DNA of 12,717 nt from Spirochaetota bacterium (GTDB taxonomy: Bacteria > Spirochaetota > Spirochaetia > Treponematales > Treponemataceae), in contig JAKJFV010000016.1 in assembly GCA_022704725.1 (NCBI GenBank), positions 289 to 13,005 on the forward strand, read 5' to 3'. Under the pieces are notes generated by a model, which saw only the letters and a list, made by a program, of their open reading frames with translations, had not been told where the DNA came from and ran no database searches. Made by a program: the position numbers and the translations under genes. Positions 1 to 6,142 of this stretch are shown one piece after another (the stretch's first letter is position 1; every line of letters begins with the position of its first letter).

Positions 1-1143
1 TGTTAGGCGGGAACCGTCGGTTCCTCCCCGTATTGGTTTAAATATCGGTGTTAATCCGGTTTTTGTTACAGCGTTTACAAGACTTTCCATAACATGGGGA
101 TTATTATCCAATACCTCTTTCATGTTTTTATACTGGCTTGTGTGTACTGTTTTTACAATGCTTCCTGGAAAGTGAGCTTCTGCTGTTTTTGCAAATTGAT
201 CCAGCCGTTCAAGCCTTTGAGCTATACCCTTTGATGAGAAATCGCGCACAAAGATTGTAAGCTTTGCTGAATCAATACTTCCTGCAATTTCCATCGGAGC
301 AAAAAAGCCCTCATACATATCTGTTGTTTCGGGGCTTTCATTACGCGGCAGAAGCTGGACAAAAAAAGATGCCATCGTAACAGCATTTATCATATCGGGC
401 CGTGCATTCCCAGTATGCTTGGCCTTTCCTGTAAAAAAAACTTCGGTTTTATAGGCATTAAAACATTCAGCCTCTATTTCTCCAGCCTGTCCACCGTCGA
501 GCGTGAAACAATAAACGGACTGCATCCATTCGAGGGGAACTTTGTCCATACCGTGGCCGGTTTCTTCATCGGGAGAAAAAATAATTTCAAATGATCCGTG
601 AGGGACAGAGCTCTTAATAAGCAGTTCCGCTGCTGTCATAATTTCGGCGATTCCAGCCTTGTCGTCAGAACCCAGCAGTGTTGAACCGTCTGTGCAAATT
701 ATCGTGTCTCCGGATGAGGCCTGCAGGTCTTTATCTTGTAAGGGGTCAAGGAAGAGATTATTCCCTAAATGAATCTTATCACCCTTGTAGTTTTTAATTA
801 CCTGAGCTTTAACATCTTTTCCGCTTACTTCGTGTACGGTATCCATGTGAGCTAAAAAAGCGATGCAGGGCTTGTTTTCCATTCCCTTTGATGCTTCAAC
901 CCGTGCACAAACGTATGAGTTTTCTGTTACTATGACTTCGCAAATACCCAAGTCTCTAAGCTCTGAGGCAAGAACCTGCGCAAACTCCCTCTGCTCTTCT
1001 GTGGACGGAATAATTCCTTTGTCCGCTTTGTCGGGATCGCTCTGTGTATTTACAGCTGTGTATGATAAAAAACGCTTCATAAGGCTTGAACATATATCAG
1101 TCTTTTGGAGCGCATTGTGAATATGTGAGGCTGTGTATTCCAT
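1..1143 (-). CDS. pepT: Peptidase T (tripeptide aminopeptidase), 3' end missing
   Basis: This is a zinc aminopeptidase of the M20 family that removes the N-terminal residue of tripeptides in the cytoplasm, the last step of peptide use. I translated the minus strand from the ATG at 1143-1141; the frame stays open for 381 codons to the left edge. E. coli PepT has about 408 residues, so roughly 27 C-terminal residues are outside. Metal and catalytic landmarks are visible: HMDT with H99 and D101, LGSDDKAG with D160, PDEETGHG with E193 and E194, and LDGG with D216. A GGTDGSRL stretch near the window edge is the usual PepT C-terminal block. The last zinc ligand, a histidine near residue 380-400 in relatives, would lie beyond the window, so intactness cannot be judged. 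There is no Shine-Dalgarno before the ATG. The gene is divergent from the SEC-C gene, with 79 bases between the starts. Confidence 0.95.
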   Translation of the reverse strand, partial: MEYTASHIHNALQKTDICSSLMKRFLSYTAVNTQSDPDKADKGIIPSTEEQREFAQVLASELRDLGICEVIVTENSYVCARVEASKGMENKPCIAFLAHMDTVHEVSGKDVKAQVIKNYKGDKIHLGNNLFLDPLQDKDLQASSGDTIICTDGSTLLGSDDKAGIAEIMTAAELLIKSSVPHGSFEIIFSPDEETGHGMDKVPLEWMQSVYCFTLDGGQAGEIEAECFNAYKTEVFFTGKAKHTGNARPDMINAVTMASFFVQLLPRNESPETTDMYEGFFAPMEIAGSIDSAKLTIFVRDFSSKGIAQRLERLDQFAKTAEAHFPGSIVKTVHTSQYKNMKEVLDNNPHVMESLVNAVTKTGLTPIFKPIRGGTDGSRLT

Positions 1144-1149
1144 TCAGTT

Positions 1150-1178
1150 ATGGTACGATATTTTTTTTTATAAAGCAA
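1150..1178 (-). promoter_or_regulatory. Candidate pepT promoter, six bases before the ATG
   Basis: On the minus strand TTGCTT (1178-1173) and TACCAT (1155-1150) are separated by 17 bases, and six bases then lead to the pepT ATG at 1143. The spacer contains a run of nine A. Each hexamer matches the sigma-70 consensus at four of six positions. If used, transcription would start at or next to the start codon, in keeping with the missing ribosome-binding site. This is inferred from sequence only. Confidence 0.4.
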
Positions 1179-1187
1179 GATGGAGCG

Positions 1188-1216
1188 TAGAAAGAGACCT
1201 CTGTTTTTGTTATAAT
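1188..1216 (+). promoter_or_regulatory. Extended -10 promoter of the SEC-C gene
   Basis: A perfect TATAAT lies at 1211-1216 and is preceded by TGT (1208-1210), forming an extended -10 element. A weak -35-like TAGAAA (1188-1193) sits 17 bases upstream. The ATG of the following gene is at 1223, six bases after the -10 box, so the expected transcription start coincides with the start codon. No purine-rich ribosome-binding site is present between them. Confidence 0.55.
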
Positions 1217-1222
1217 GCACGT

Positions 1223-1717
1223 ATGAGTAAAACACTATGTCCATGCGGTTCGCAAAAGCAGTATTCAGAATGCTGCGGACCGGTAATAAAGGGTGAAAGA
1301 AAAGCTTCCACCGCAGAAGAGTTAATGCGCAGCAGATACAGCGCTTATGTTATGCATGAAATTGACCACATTGCACGTTCCTGTGTGCAGGATCCCGATA
1401 AAAACGAGATTGATCTTGAAGAAACAAGACGTTGGAGCGAGGAATCATCCTGGCAGGGATTGAAAATTATCCGTGTTGAGAAAGGTTCTACTTCCGATAC
1501 AGAGGGGTGGGTTGATTTTTCTGCAACGTATACAAGAAAGGGTTTAAAAGATATTCATCTTGAAAAAGCTCATTTTGTAAAAAAAGATGATCAATGGCTC
1601 TATGAAAGCGGGTCGTTAATTCCCACCACAATAGTAAGGGAAGGTTCCAAGACAGGACGTAATGATCCATGCCCGTGCGGGTCAGGAAAAAAATATAAAA
1701 AATGCTGCGGACAATAA
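1223..1717 (+). CDS. YchJ-family protein (UPF0225) with two SEC-C zinc motifs
   Basis: The 164-residue protein matches the layout of E. coli YchJ (about 152 residues). An N-terminal SEC-C motif has Cys6, Cys8, Cys17 and Cys18. A central NTF2-like UPF0225 domain starts with AEELMRSRYSAYV (about residues 31-43). A second SEC-C motif at the very C-terminus has Cys150, Cys152, Cys161 and Cys162. SEC-C motifs bind zinc; the one in SecA contacts SecB and the ribosome, but the role of YchJ itself is not established. The frame is open 30 codons further upstream, to an ATG at 1133. I prefer 1223 because the family begins with the Cys motif within a few residues of the Met and because the promoter at 1208-1216 lies inside the longer version. 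The last 16 bases overlap the next gene, so the two are very likely co-transcribed. The family call is firm; the function is unknown. Confidence 0.9.
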   Translation: MSKTLCPCGSQKQYSECCGPVIKGERKASTAEELMRSRYSAYVMHEIDHIARSCVQDPDKNEIDLEETRRWSEESSWQGLKIIRVEKGSTSDTEGWVDFSATYTRKGLKDIHLEKAHFVKKDDQWLYESGSLIPTTIVREGSKTGRNDPCPCGSGKKYKKCCGQ

Positions 1718-2496
1718 CCGGTTTTCACGCTATAGAAGAAAAAATTCGCAGTTTCAAAGATGCTTCTCTAAAAAACAAAGCAGAGAAGCAGGAAAAATTA
1801 TGTCTGTATGTCGATAAAGCCGGTCCAAGGGTAAAAAAGATTGTAGAACAGGCCAGGGACTGCGGTGTACGCATTGAGCAGTCTTCCGAGAAGATTTTGA
1901 ACGCTCTTGTTTCGTCTCTTCCTAAAACAGCACAGGAACACAGAGGTGTTGTACTTACAGTTGAGGGCGAAGCGGAAAAAAAATATAATTATGTCGATTT
2001 TGATGCATACCTTTCTCAAGTTTCTGTGTCAAATACAGTAGAGAATCGTTCTATTGTAGTTGTCCTTGATTCTATAACAGACCCTCACAACGTAGGTGCT
2101 GTTTTAAGAAGCTGTGACCAGTTTGGGGCAGATCTTGTTATAATGCCCGAACGCAGAAGCGCTATTGAAAGTGAAGTAATTGACCGTTCAAGCGCCGGAG
2201 CCAGCGCCTGGGTTCCTGTGAGTGTTGTTCAAAACCTAGTCCGGTCTGTTGAACTGCTGAAAAAAGCAGGTTACTGGATTTATGGAGCTGATGCAGGAGG
2301 CGAAGATGTCGTCACTGCAGATTTTGCTTCAAAGGCTGTTCTTGTTATGGGCAGTGAGGGCGAAGGAATTGCACGGCTTTTAAAGGAATCTTGCGATACG
2401 ATTATTTCTATTCCGACATGCGGCAGGCTTGACAGTCTTAATGTTTCTGTAGCTGCCGGAGTCTTATTACATGAAATGAGAAATAGACACAACTGA
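1702..2496 (+). CDS. rlmB: 23S rRNA (guanosine-2'-O)-methyltransferase, RlmB/SpoU family
   Basis: This is a SPOUT-class methyltransferase of 264 residues (E. coli RlmB has 243). By family it uses SAM to methylate the 2'-O of a guanosine in the peptidyl-transferase region of 23S rRNA (G2251 in E. coli). An N-terminal substrate-binding domain starts with ITGFHAIEE and ends around the EHRGVVL segment (79-85). The knotted catalytic domain has motif 1 with TDPHNVGAVLRSCD (N130, R136), motif 2 MGSEGEGI (216-223) and motif 3 ISIPTCGRLDSLNVSVAAG (235-253, N247). The ATG at 1702 lies inside the end of the upstream gene; no later in-frame Met precedes the conserved domain, so this start is favoured. 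The only purine-rich stretch, AGGA at 1684-1687, is 14 bases away, longer than ideal, so translation may depend on coupling. The related tRNA enzyme TrmH is the main alternative, but the N-terminal domain favours RlmB. Confidence 0.9.
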   Translation: MLRTITGFHAIEEKIRSFKDASLKNKAEKQEKLCLYVDKAGPRVKKIVEQARDCGVRIEQSSEKILNALVSSLPKTAQEHRGVVLTVEGEAEKKYNYVDFDAYLSQVSVSNTVENRSIVVVLDSITDPHNVGAVLRSCDQFGADLVIMPERRSAIESEVIDRSSAGASAWVPVSVVQNLVRSVELLKKAGYWIYGADAGGEDVVTADFASKAVLVMGSEGEGIARLLKESCDTIISIPTCGRLDSLNVSVAAGVLLHEMRNRHN

Positions 2497-2529
2497 TTTT
2501 CTGCATATTACAACAGCGGAGGCTTTCTT

Positions 2530-3393
2530 ATGACAGAAGACCAAAAAAAGAATGAAAAGCAAAAAAAGGAACAGGCACGGCAGGATATTCGGGCAATAAA
2601 GGAAAAGGCGAGAAATGATGCCTTTCAAGTCTCTTATAATTTAAAACGCGCCCTTGTTCATGAAAATCCTGTTAAGCTTACAAAGCTTGAGCAGAAAGAG
2701 CAAAAGCGAAGAGAAAGAGAAGTACGCAGACTTGCCTATGAAGCATCTCCCAAGCGCTACACCGTTTTAGAGGAAATCTGGAATTCTATAACTCACGGGA
2801 TTGGTACGGGGCTTTCAATCGCAGCACTTGTTATTCTTGTAGTAAGGGCTGTGTACCTTGCTCCGGACTCAATGAGGACTCTCTATGTAACCGGGTATGC
2901 GGTGTTTGGAGCCTCTCTAATTCTCTTGTATTTAATGTCTACGCTGTATCATGCGTTAACTCCTTACGGTGCAAAGAAAGTATTTTCTATTTTTGATCAC
3001 TCATCAATTTACATATTGATAGCTGGCACCTATACTCCCTATTGCCTAACGGCGCTTCAGGGAGCGGTTGGATGGACCCTTTTTGGAATAATATGGACTC
3101 TCGCTTTATTGGGTGTCGTGTTTTATGCCGTCTTCGGTAATAAACTAAGGTATCTTTCTGTTATTATGTACATCCTTATGGGATGGCTTATAATTTTTGC
3201 AATAAAACCAATGAAGACGGCTGTATCTAAAGACAGTCTTGTTTTTCTCGTTTCCGGAGGAGCTGCCTATACTATTGGGGTAATTTTCTATGCCTTAAAA
3301 AAAGTCCGTTATGCACACTGTATTTGGCATCTTTTTGTTTTAGCCGGAAGTATTCTTCACTTTTTCTCCTTGTTTTTCCTGTTAAAATCGTAA
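2530..3393 (+). CDS. Hemolysin III family (YqfA/HlyIII, PAQR-like) integral membrane protein
   Basis: This seven-helix inner-membrane protein belongs to the HlyIII/CREST superfamily, whose members carry a histidine cluster that probably binds zinc. Despite the name, haemolysis is shown for few members and the cellular role is uncertain. Family landmarks are E82 with S86 and H89 in the first helix, S137 with H141 (STLYH), FDHSSIYILIAGTYTP (155-170), and the H263/H267 pair followed by H277. The membrane domain runs from about residue 80 to 287. The preceding 75 or so residues are very rich in Lys, Arg, Glu and Gln and probably form a cytoplasmic helix; typical members are about 220 residues and lack this. 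The ATG is well supported by GGAGG at 2518-2522, seven bases upstream, and the next Met is not until residue 115. A 33-base gap after rlmB suggests one transcript. Confidence 0.9.
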   Translation: MTEDQKKNEKQKKEQARQDIRAIKEKARNDAFQVSYNLKRALVHENPVKLTKLEQKEQKRREREVRRLAYEASPKRYTVLEEIWNSITHGIGTGLSIAALVILVVRAVYLAPDSMRTLYVTGYAVFGASLILLYLMSTLYHALTPYGAKKVFSIFDHSSIYILIAGTYTPYCLTALQGAVGWTLFGIIWTLALLGVVFYAVFGNKLRYLSVIMYILMGWLIIFAIKPMKTAVSKDSLVFLVSGGAAYTIGVIFYALKKVRYAHCIWHLFVLAGSILHFFSLFFLLKS

Positions 3394-3396
3394 CTA

Positions 3397-3425
3397 TTGT
3401 ATAATTCGGGTTGTTCAGATATAAT
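3397..3425 (+). promoter_or_regulatory. Candidate promoter of the wzz-like/SLBB pair
   Basis: TTGTAT (3397-3402) and a perfect TATAAT (3420-3425) are spaced by 17 bases. The expected start near 3432 would give a leader of about 30 bases containing GGGAG (3450-3454), seven bases before the ATG at 3462. A second TATAAT overlaps the -35 box at 3400-3405 but has no convincing -35 of its own. No terminator hairpin is visible after the hemolysin III gene, so read-through from upstream is also possible. Confidence 0.55.
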
Positions 3426-3461
3426 AAAAAGATAAATATTTTATGATGCGGGAGTATTTTT

Positions 3462-4505
3462 ATGTCTGAACTTAACACCGTTCCCCCTTCTGATTGCAAT
3501 AATGATGATGAAATTTCATTGCTGGATTTGTTTGCTATAATTTGGAAACGGAAATTATTTATAATCATTTTTACTGTAATCTGTGCGGTTGGCGTGGTTT
3601 TATATGCGTATATCTCAATAAAACTGCCGCCGGAAAAAAGTTATCTTCCGAATAAGTATACATCTACAGCTATTATGATGATTAATTCCGGATCCTCGAG
3701 CAGCGGAGGTTTGGCTTCCGCCCTTTCTGCAAGCGGACTAGGTTCTCTGGCCGGGTTAATGGGCGTGTCTGCTTCCGGTGGTTCTTCAAATGGGCAGCTG
3801 GCGGTATATTTACTAACCTCCAATTCATTTTTGGATGCAATGGCCGAGGAGCTCGATGTAGCGGAGCTTTTTGATCTTGAACTTGGCGAATTTCCAAAGA
3901 CAACACTGCGCGGTTTTTTTAAAGAAAATTTAAAAGCAAATTTAACATCCGGAACAGGTATTCTGGAACTCACCTATACACACACAGACAAGGAGTTTGC
4001 AACAGATGTTGTAAACTGTGCTGCGCGCCTATTAGAACAGCGGTTTAAGTCTCTGGGTCTTGATCAGAATTTATTAAAAAAGGAACACTTGGAAAAAACT
4101 ATGCAGTCTGCAATGAGTGAGCTTTACAATATTGAAAGGCAGATGCAAGAACTCGAGTCGGACAGCTTTGCTTCTCCCGGCAGTTCCATTCCCAGGATTA
4201 CGATGGAATTAGCAAAACTAAAAAGAGAGCTGAGTATGCAGGAAGCAATCTACTCTCAAATGAGACAGGAGTACGAACTCTTAAAAATTTCTATGAGCAG
4301 TGATACTCCAATTTTTCAAATACTTGAGTACGCCGAGATTCCCGAAAGAAAGAGCGAACCGTCGCGTGCGGTTATTTGTATGATAGGCACTGTTGCCGGT
4401 TTTTTCATAGCGGTCTTTTTGTGTTTTATTTTTAATATTATTGATAATATAAAGAATGATAAAGAAGCTATGGCTAAGTTAGGTTTTAAGAAGAAGGATA
4501 CATAA
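3462..4505 (+). CDS. Wzz-like chain-length determinant / polysaccharide co-polymerase
   Basis: A 347-residue inner-membrane protein of the Wzz family, which controls the length or export of surface polysaccharides. Layout: short cytoplasmic N-terminus, first membrane helix at about 31-52, a large periplasmic part, and a second membrane helix at about 301-326. A Ser/Gly-rich segment at about 75-110 is common in Wzz relatives. A helical, probably coiled-coil region spans about 200-280 (LKKEHLEKTMQSAMSELYNIE and onward), and the proline-containing AEIPERKSEPSRA block (291-303) just before the second helix is characteristic of the family. The C-terminus is a short basic tail of about 20 residues, with no Walker motif or tyrosine cluster, so it is not a Wzc-type kinase. 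A good Shine-Dalgarno supports the start. The next gene begins four bases after the stop. The substrate is unknown; no sugar-modifying gene lies nearby. Confidence 0.85.
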   Translation: MSELNTVPPSDCNNDDEISLLDLFAIIWKRKLFIIIFTVICAVGVVLYAYISIKLPPEKSYLPNKYTSTAIMMINSGSSSSGGLASALSASGLGSLAGLMGVSASGGSSNGQLAVYLLTSNSFLDAMAEELDVAELFDLELGEFPKTTLRGFFKENLKANLTSGTGILELTYTHTDKEFATDVVNCAARLLEQRFKSLGLDQNLLKKEHLEKTMQSAMSELYNIERQMQELESDSFASPGSSIPRITMELAKLKRELSMQEAIYSQMRQEYELLKISMSSDTPIFQILEYAEIPERKSEPSRAVICMIGTVAGFFIAVFLCFIFNIIDNIKNDKEAMAKLGFKKKDT

Positions 4506-4509
4506 AAAG

Positions 4510-6069
4510 ATGAATAAGAGAAGAATATTTTTGTTTGCTGTATTGTTTATAGTTTCTTTATTATCAGCAAGTGCAGATGTTTACAAAGAAGAAGACGCTT
4601 CCAATAGTTCTTCACAAAGTACCGTTACAAAGCAGGAAAGTCAGACAGAAGCCCTTGATAAAGTGAAGGCCTTTGTTCCACAAGTCTATGATTCAAGGCT
4701 TTTAGCATCATCGACAATTGATTACCCTGCGACACCAGGTGATATGTATCAATTAACATACATGGCAAATAATCAGATGCTGACAACCCAGATTTCTTTG
4801 GACGCTCTTTATACTCTTCGTGTGCATAATTTAGGTACTTTAAATGCAAGAGGAAAAACCTTTTTACAATTAAAGACAGAAGTTGAATCTCTTGTTTCTA
4901 AAAACTATCCATTATCCGGTGTGCAGTTCTCTTTAGTAAACCCCGGCAGCTTTTTTATTACCCTTCAAGGAAGTCATCCAAACCCGGGTCAGAAAACTGC
5001 AACCGGGTTAACAAGGCTTTCAGATATTCTATACGAGCTTAATCTTGATGAATATCCGTGGGCTTCATTACGTGATGTAAAAGTTATTTCGGCAGATAAT
5101 CAAACACGAACTTTCGATTATTATCAGGTTATTAAAACAGGAGATTTGAGTCAAAATCCCCGCTTAAGACCTGGTGATACAATCGTTGTCTCGCGTGCGC
5201 AACGGTATGTTAAAGTGTCCGGCCAGATTCACGAAAAGGGAATGTATCAGTTGTTGGAATTAGAAGGTTCAAAGGAGCTCGTTGAAGATTTTGCTTCCGG
5301 TTTTCAGCCTTCTGCTGATACTGATCATATACAGCTTTTCAGGGTTTCAACACCGGGAAAAGAGCCGGGATTATTTAAGGTTTTATCGTATGAAGAACTT
5401 ATAAATGAAAAACTGGAAAATGGTGATGAAATTAATGTTCCAAACAAGCAGGAATTAAAACATGTATTTACTGTAGAAGGTGCAGTGAACGGCGGTAATG
5501 CTACAGATTTACAAGTAAGCGGCCGTTATACCTACAGGTTTTATACAGGGCAGAAGCTAAGTGATGTGTTTAAGGATCAGGGTTTAAATGTTTCATTAGC
5601 TGCAGACTATGAGAATTCTTATTTTGTTCGCGATGGAAATAGTACAATAATTGATATTAGTAAATTTTTGTTTTCTACGGACCTTTCTCAAGATAGAGAA
5701 TTAAAGGATGGAGACATATTGGTCATACCCTTTAAGTATAATTATGTATGGGTAACAGGTGCTGTTGCTGCTCCCGGCCGCTATCCTGTTCAAGTCGGTA
5801 AAACAAGCGAATATTATATAAATCTTGCAGGCGGCTATCATAAGAACAGCATTATTGGAAAAGAGAAAATCTTCAATGCCGAGGGCGAGAAAATGCCTGC
5901 CGATTATGTTCTTGAACCGGAGTCAAAAATACATGTCCCTGAAACATGGTTTATGTCGTTTATTAATACCTACTGGGGGTATATTAATCTTCTCTGGGGT
6001 ATTGTAAGCGGTACTGTTCTAATTGTAACTACAATAATGAACTGGATTCCCAAACCGGCTACTCAATAA
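4510..6069 (+). CDS. Wza-like polysaccharide export protein with SLBB repeats
   Basis: A 519-residue exported protein. Residues 1-22 form a signal peptide ending in ASA, fitting signal peptidase I cleavage; there is no lipobox cysteine, unlike E. coli Wza. A polysaccharide-export domain covers about 68-152 (IDYPATPGDMYQLTY to FFITLQG). Four beta-grasp SLBB-like units follow, at about 153-228, 233-312, 319-407 and 413-477, recognisable by recurring V-x-G-x-(V/I)-x(2)-x-G-x-Y and GD-x-(I/L)-x-(V/I)-P ends. The last 35 or so residues (479-513) form a very hydrophobic, aromatic helix rich in Trp and Tyr, placed like the C-terminal helix that makes the outer-membrane pore in Wza. Wza has about 379 residues, so this one has extra periplasmic units. 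Close spacing to the Wzz-like gene implies they form one export complex. AAGGA at 4494-4498 may serve as the ribosome-binding site. The cargo is unknown. Confidence 0.85.
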   Translation: MNKRRIFLFAVLFIVSLLSASADVYKEEDASNSSSQSTVTKQESQTEALDKVKAFVPQVYDSRLLASSTIDYPATPGDMYQLTYMANNQMLTTQISLDALYTLRVHNLGTLNARGKTFLQLKTEVESLVSKNYPLSGVQFSLVNPGSFFITLQGSHPNPGQKTATGLTRLSDILYELNLDEYPWASLRDVKVISADNQTRTFDYYQVIKTGDLSQNPRLRPGDTIVVSRAQRYVKVSGQIHEKGMYQLLELEGSKELVEDFASGFQPSADTDHIQLFRVSTPGKEPGLFKVLSYEELINEKLENGDEINVPNKQELKHVFTVEGAVNGGNATDLQVSGRYTYRFYTGQKLSDVFKDQGLNVSLAADYENSYFVRDGNSTIIDISKFLFSTDLSQDRELKDGDILVIPFKYNYVWVTGAVAAPGRYPVQVGKTSEYYINLAGGYHKNSIIGKEKIFNAEGEKMPADYVLEPESKIHVPETWFMSFINTYWGYINLLWGIVSGTVLIVTTIMNWIPKPATQ

Positions 6070-6107
6070 TTCCTGTTTCAATGGCTTAAAATGATTTGTT
6101 CCAGCTC

Positions 6108-6136
6108 TTGATACTGATTCTGCTAATTGATATTAT
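6108..6136 (+). promoter_or_regulatory. Candidate aspS promoter with extended -10, six bases before the ATG
   Basis: TTGATA (6108-6113) and TATTAT (6131-6136) are separated by 17 bases, and TGA at 6128-6130 makes an extended -10. Six bases separate the -10 box from the first ATG at 6143. The 73-base gap after the SLBB gene shows no clear hairpin terminator. The transcription start would fall on or beside the first ATG. Confidence 0.6.
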
Positions 6137-6142
6137 ACAAGA

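Noticed and set aside
863..1120. Plus-strand open frame of 85 codons at the left
   Set aside because: It is opposite the N-terminal part of pepT, whose motifs (HMDT and onward) show that the minus strand is the coding strand.
1133..1222. Upstream extension of the SEC-C protein by 30 residues from the ATG at 1133
   Set aside because: The extension would contain the extended -10 promoter, overlap the pepT start, and add sequence absent from the YchJ family; the ATG at 1223 is preferred.
3690..3800. Ser/Gly-rich coding stretch in the wzz-like gene as a DNA repeat
   Set aside because: The bases do not form regular tandem units, and Gly/Ser-rich segments are usual at this place in Wzz relatives.
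3641..3973. Antisense open frame of 110 codons within the wzz-like gene
   Set aside because: It lies opposite the low-complexity Ser/Gly-rich and following codons of a convincing gene, has no recognisable domain and no ribosome-binding site that I can see; it is a shadow frame.
6070..6107. Transcription terminator after the SLBB gene
   Set aside because: I found no stable hairpin followed by a T-run in the gap, so no terminator is called.
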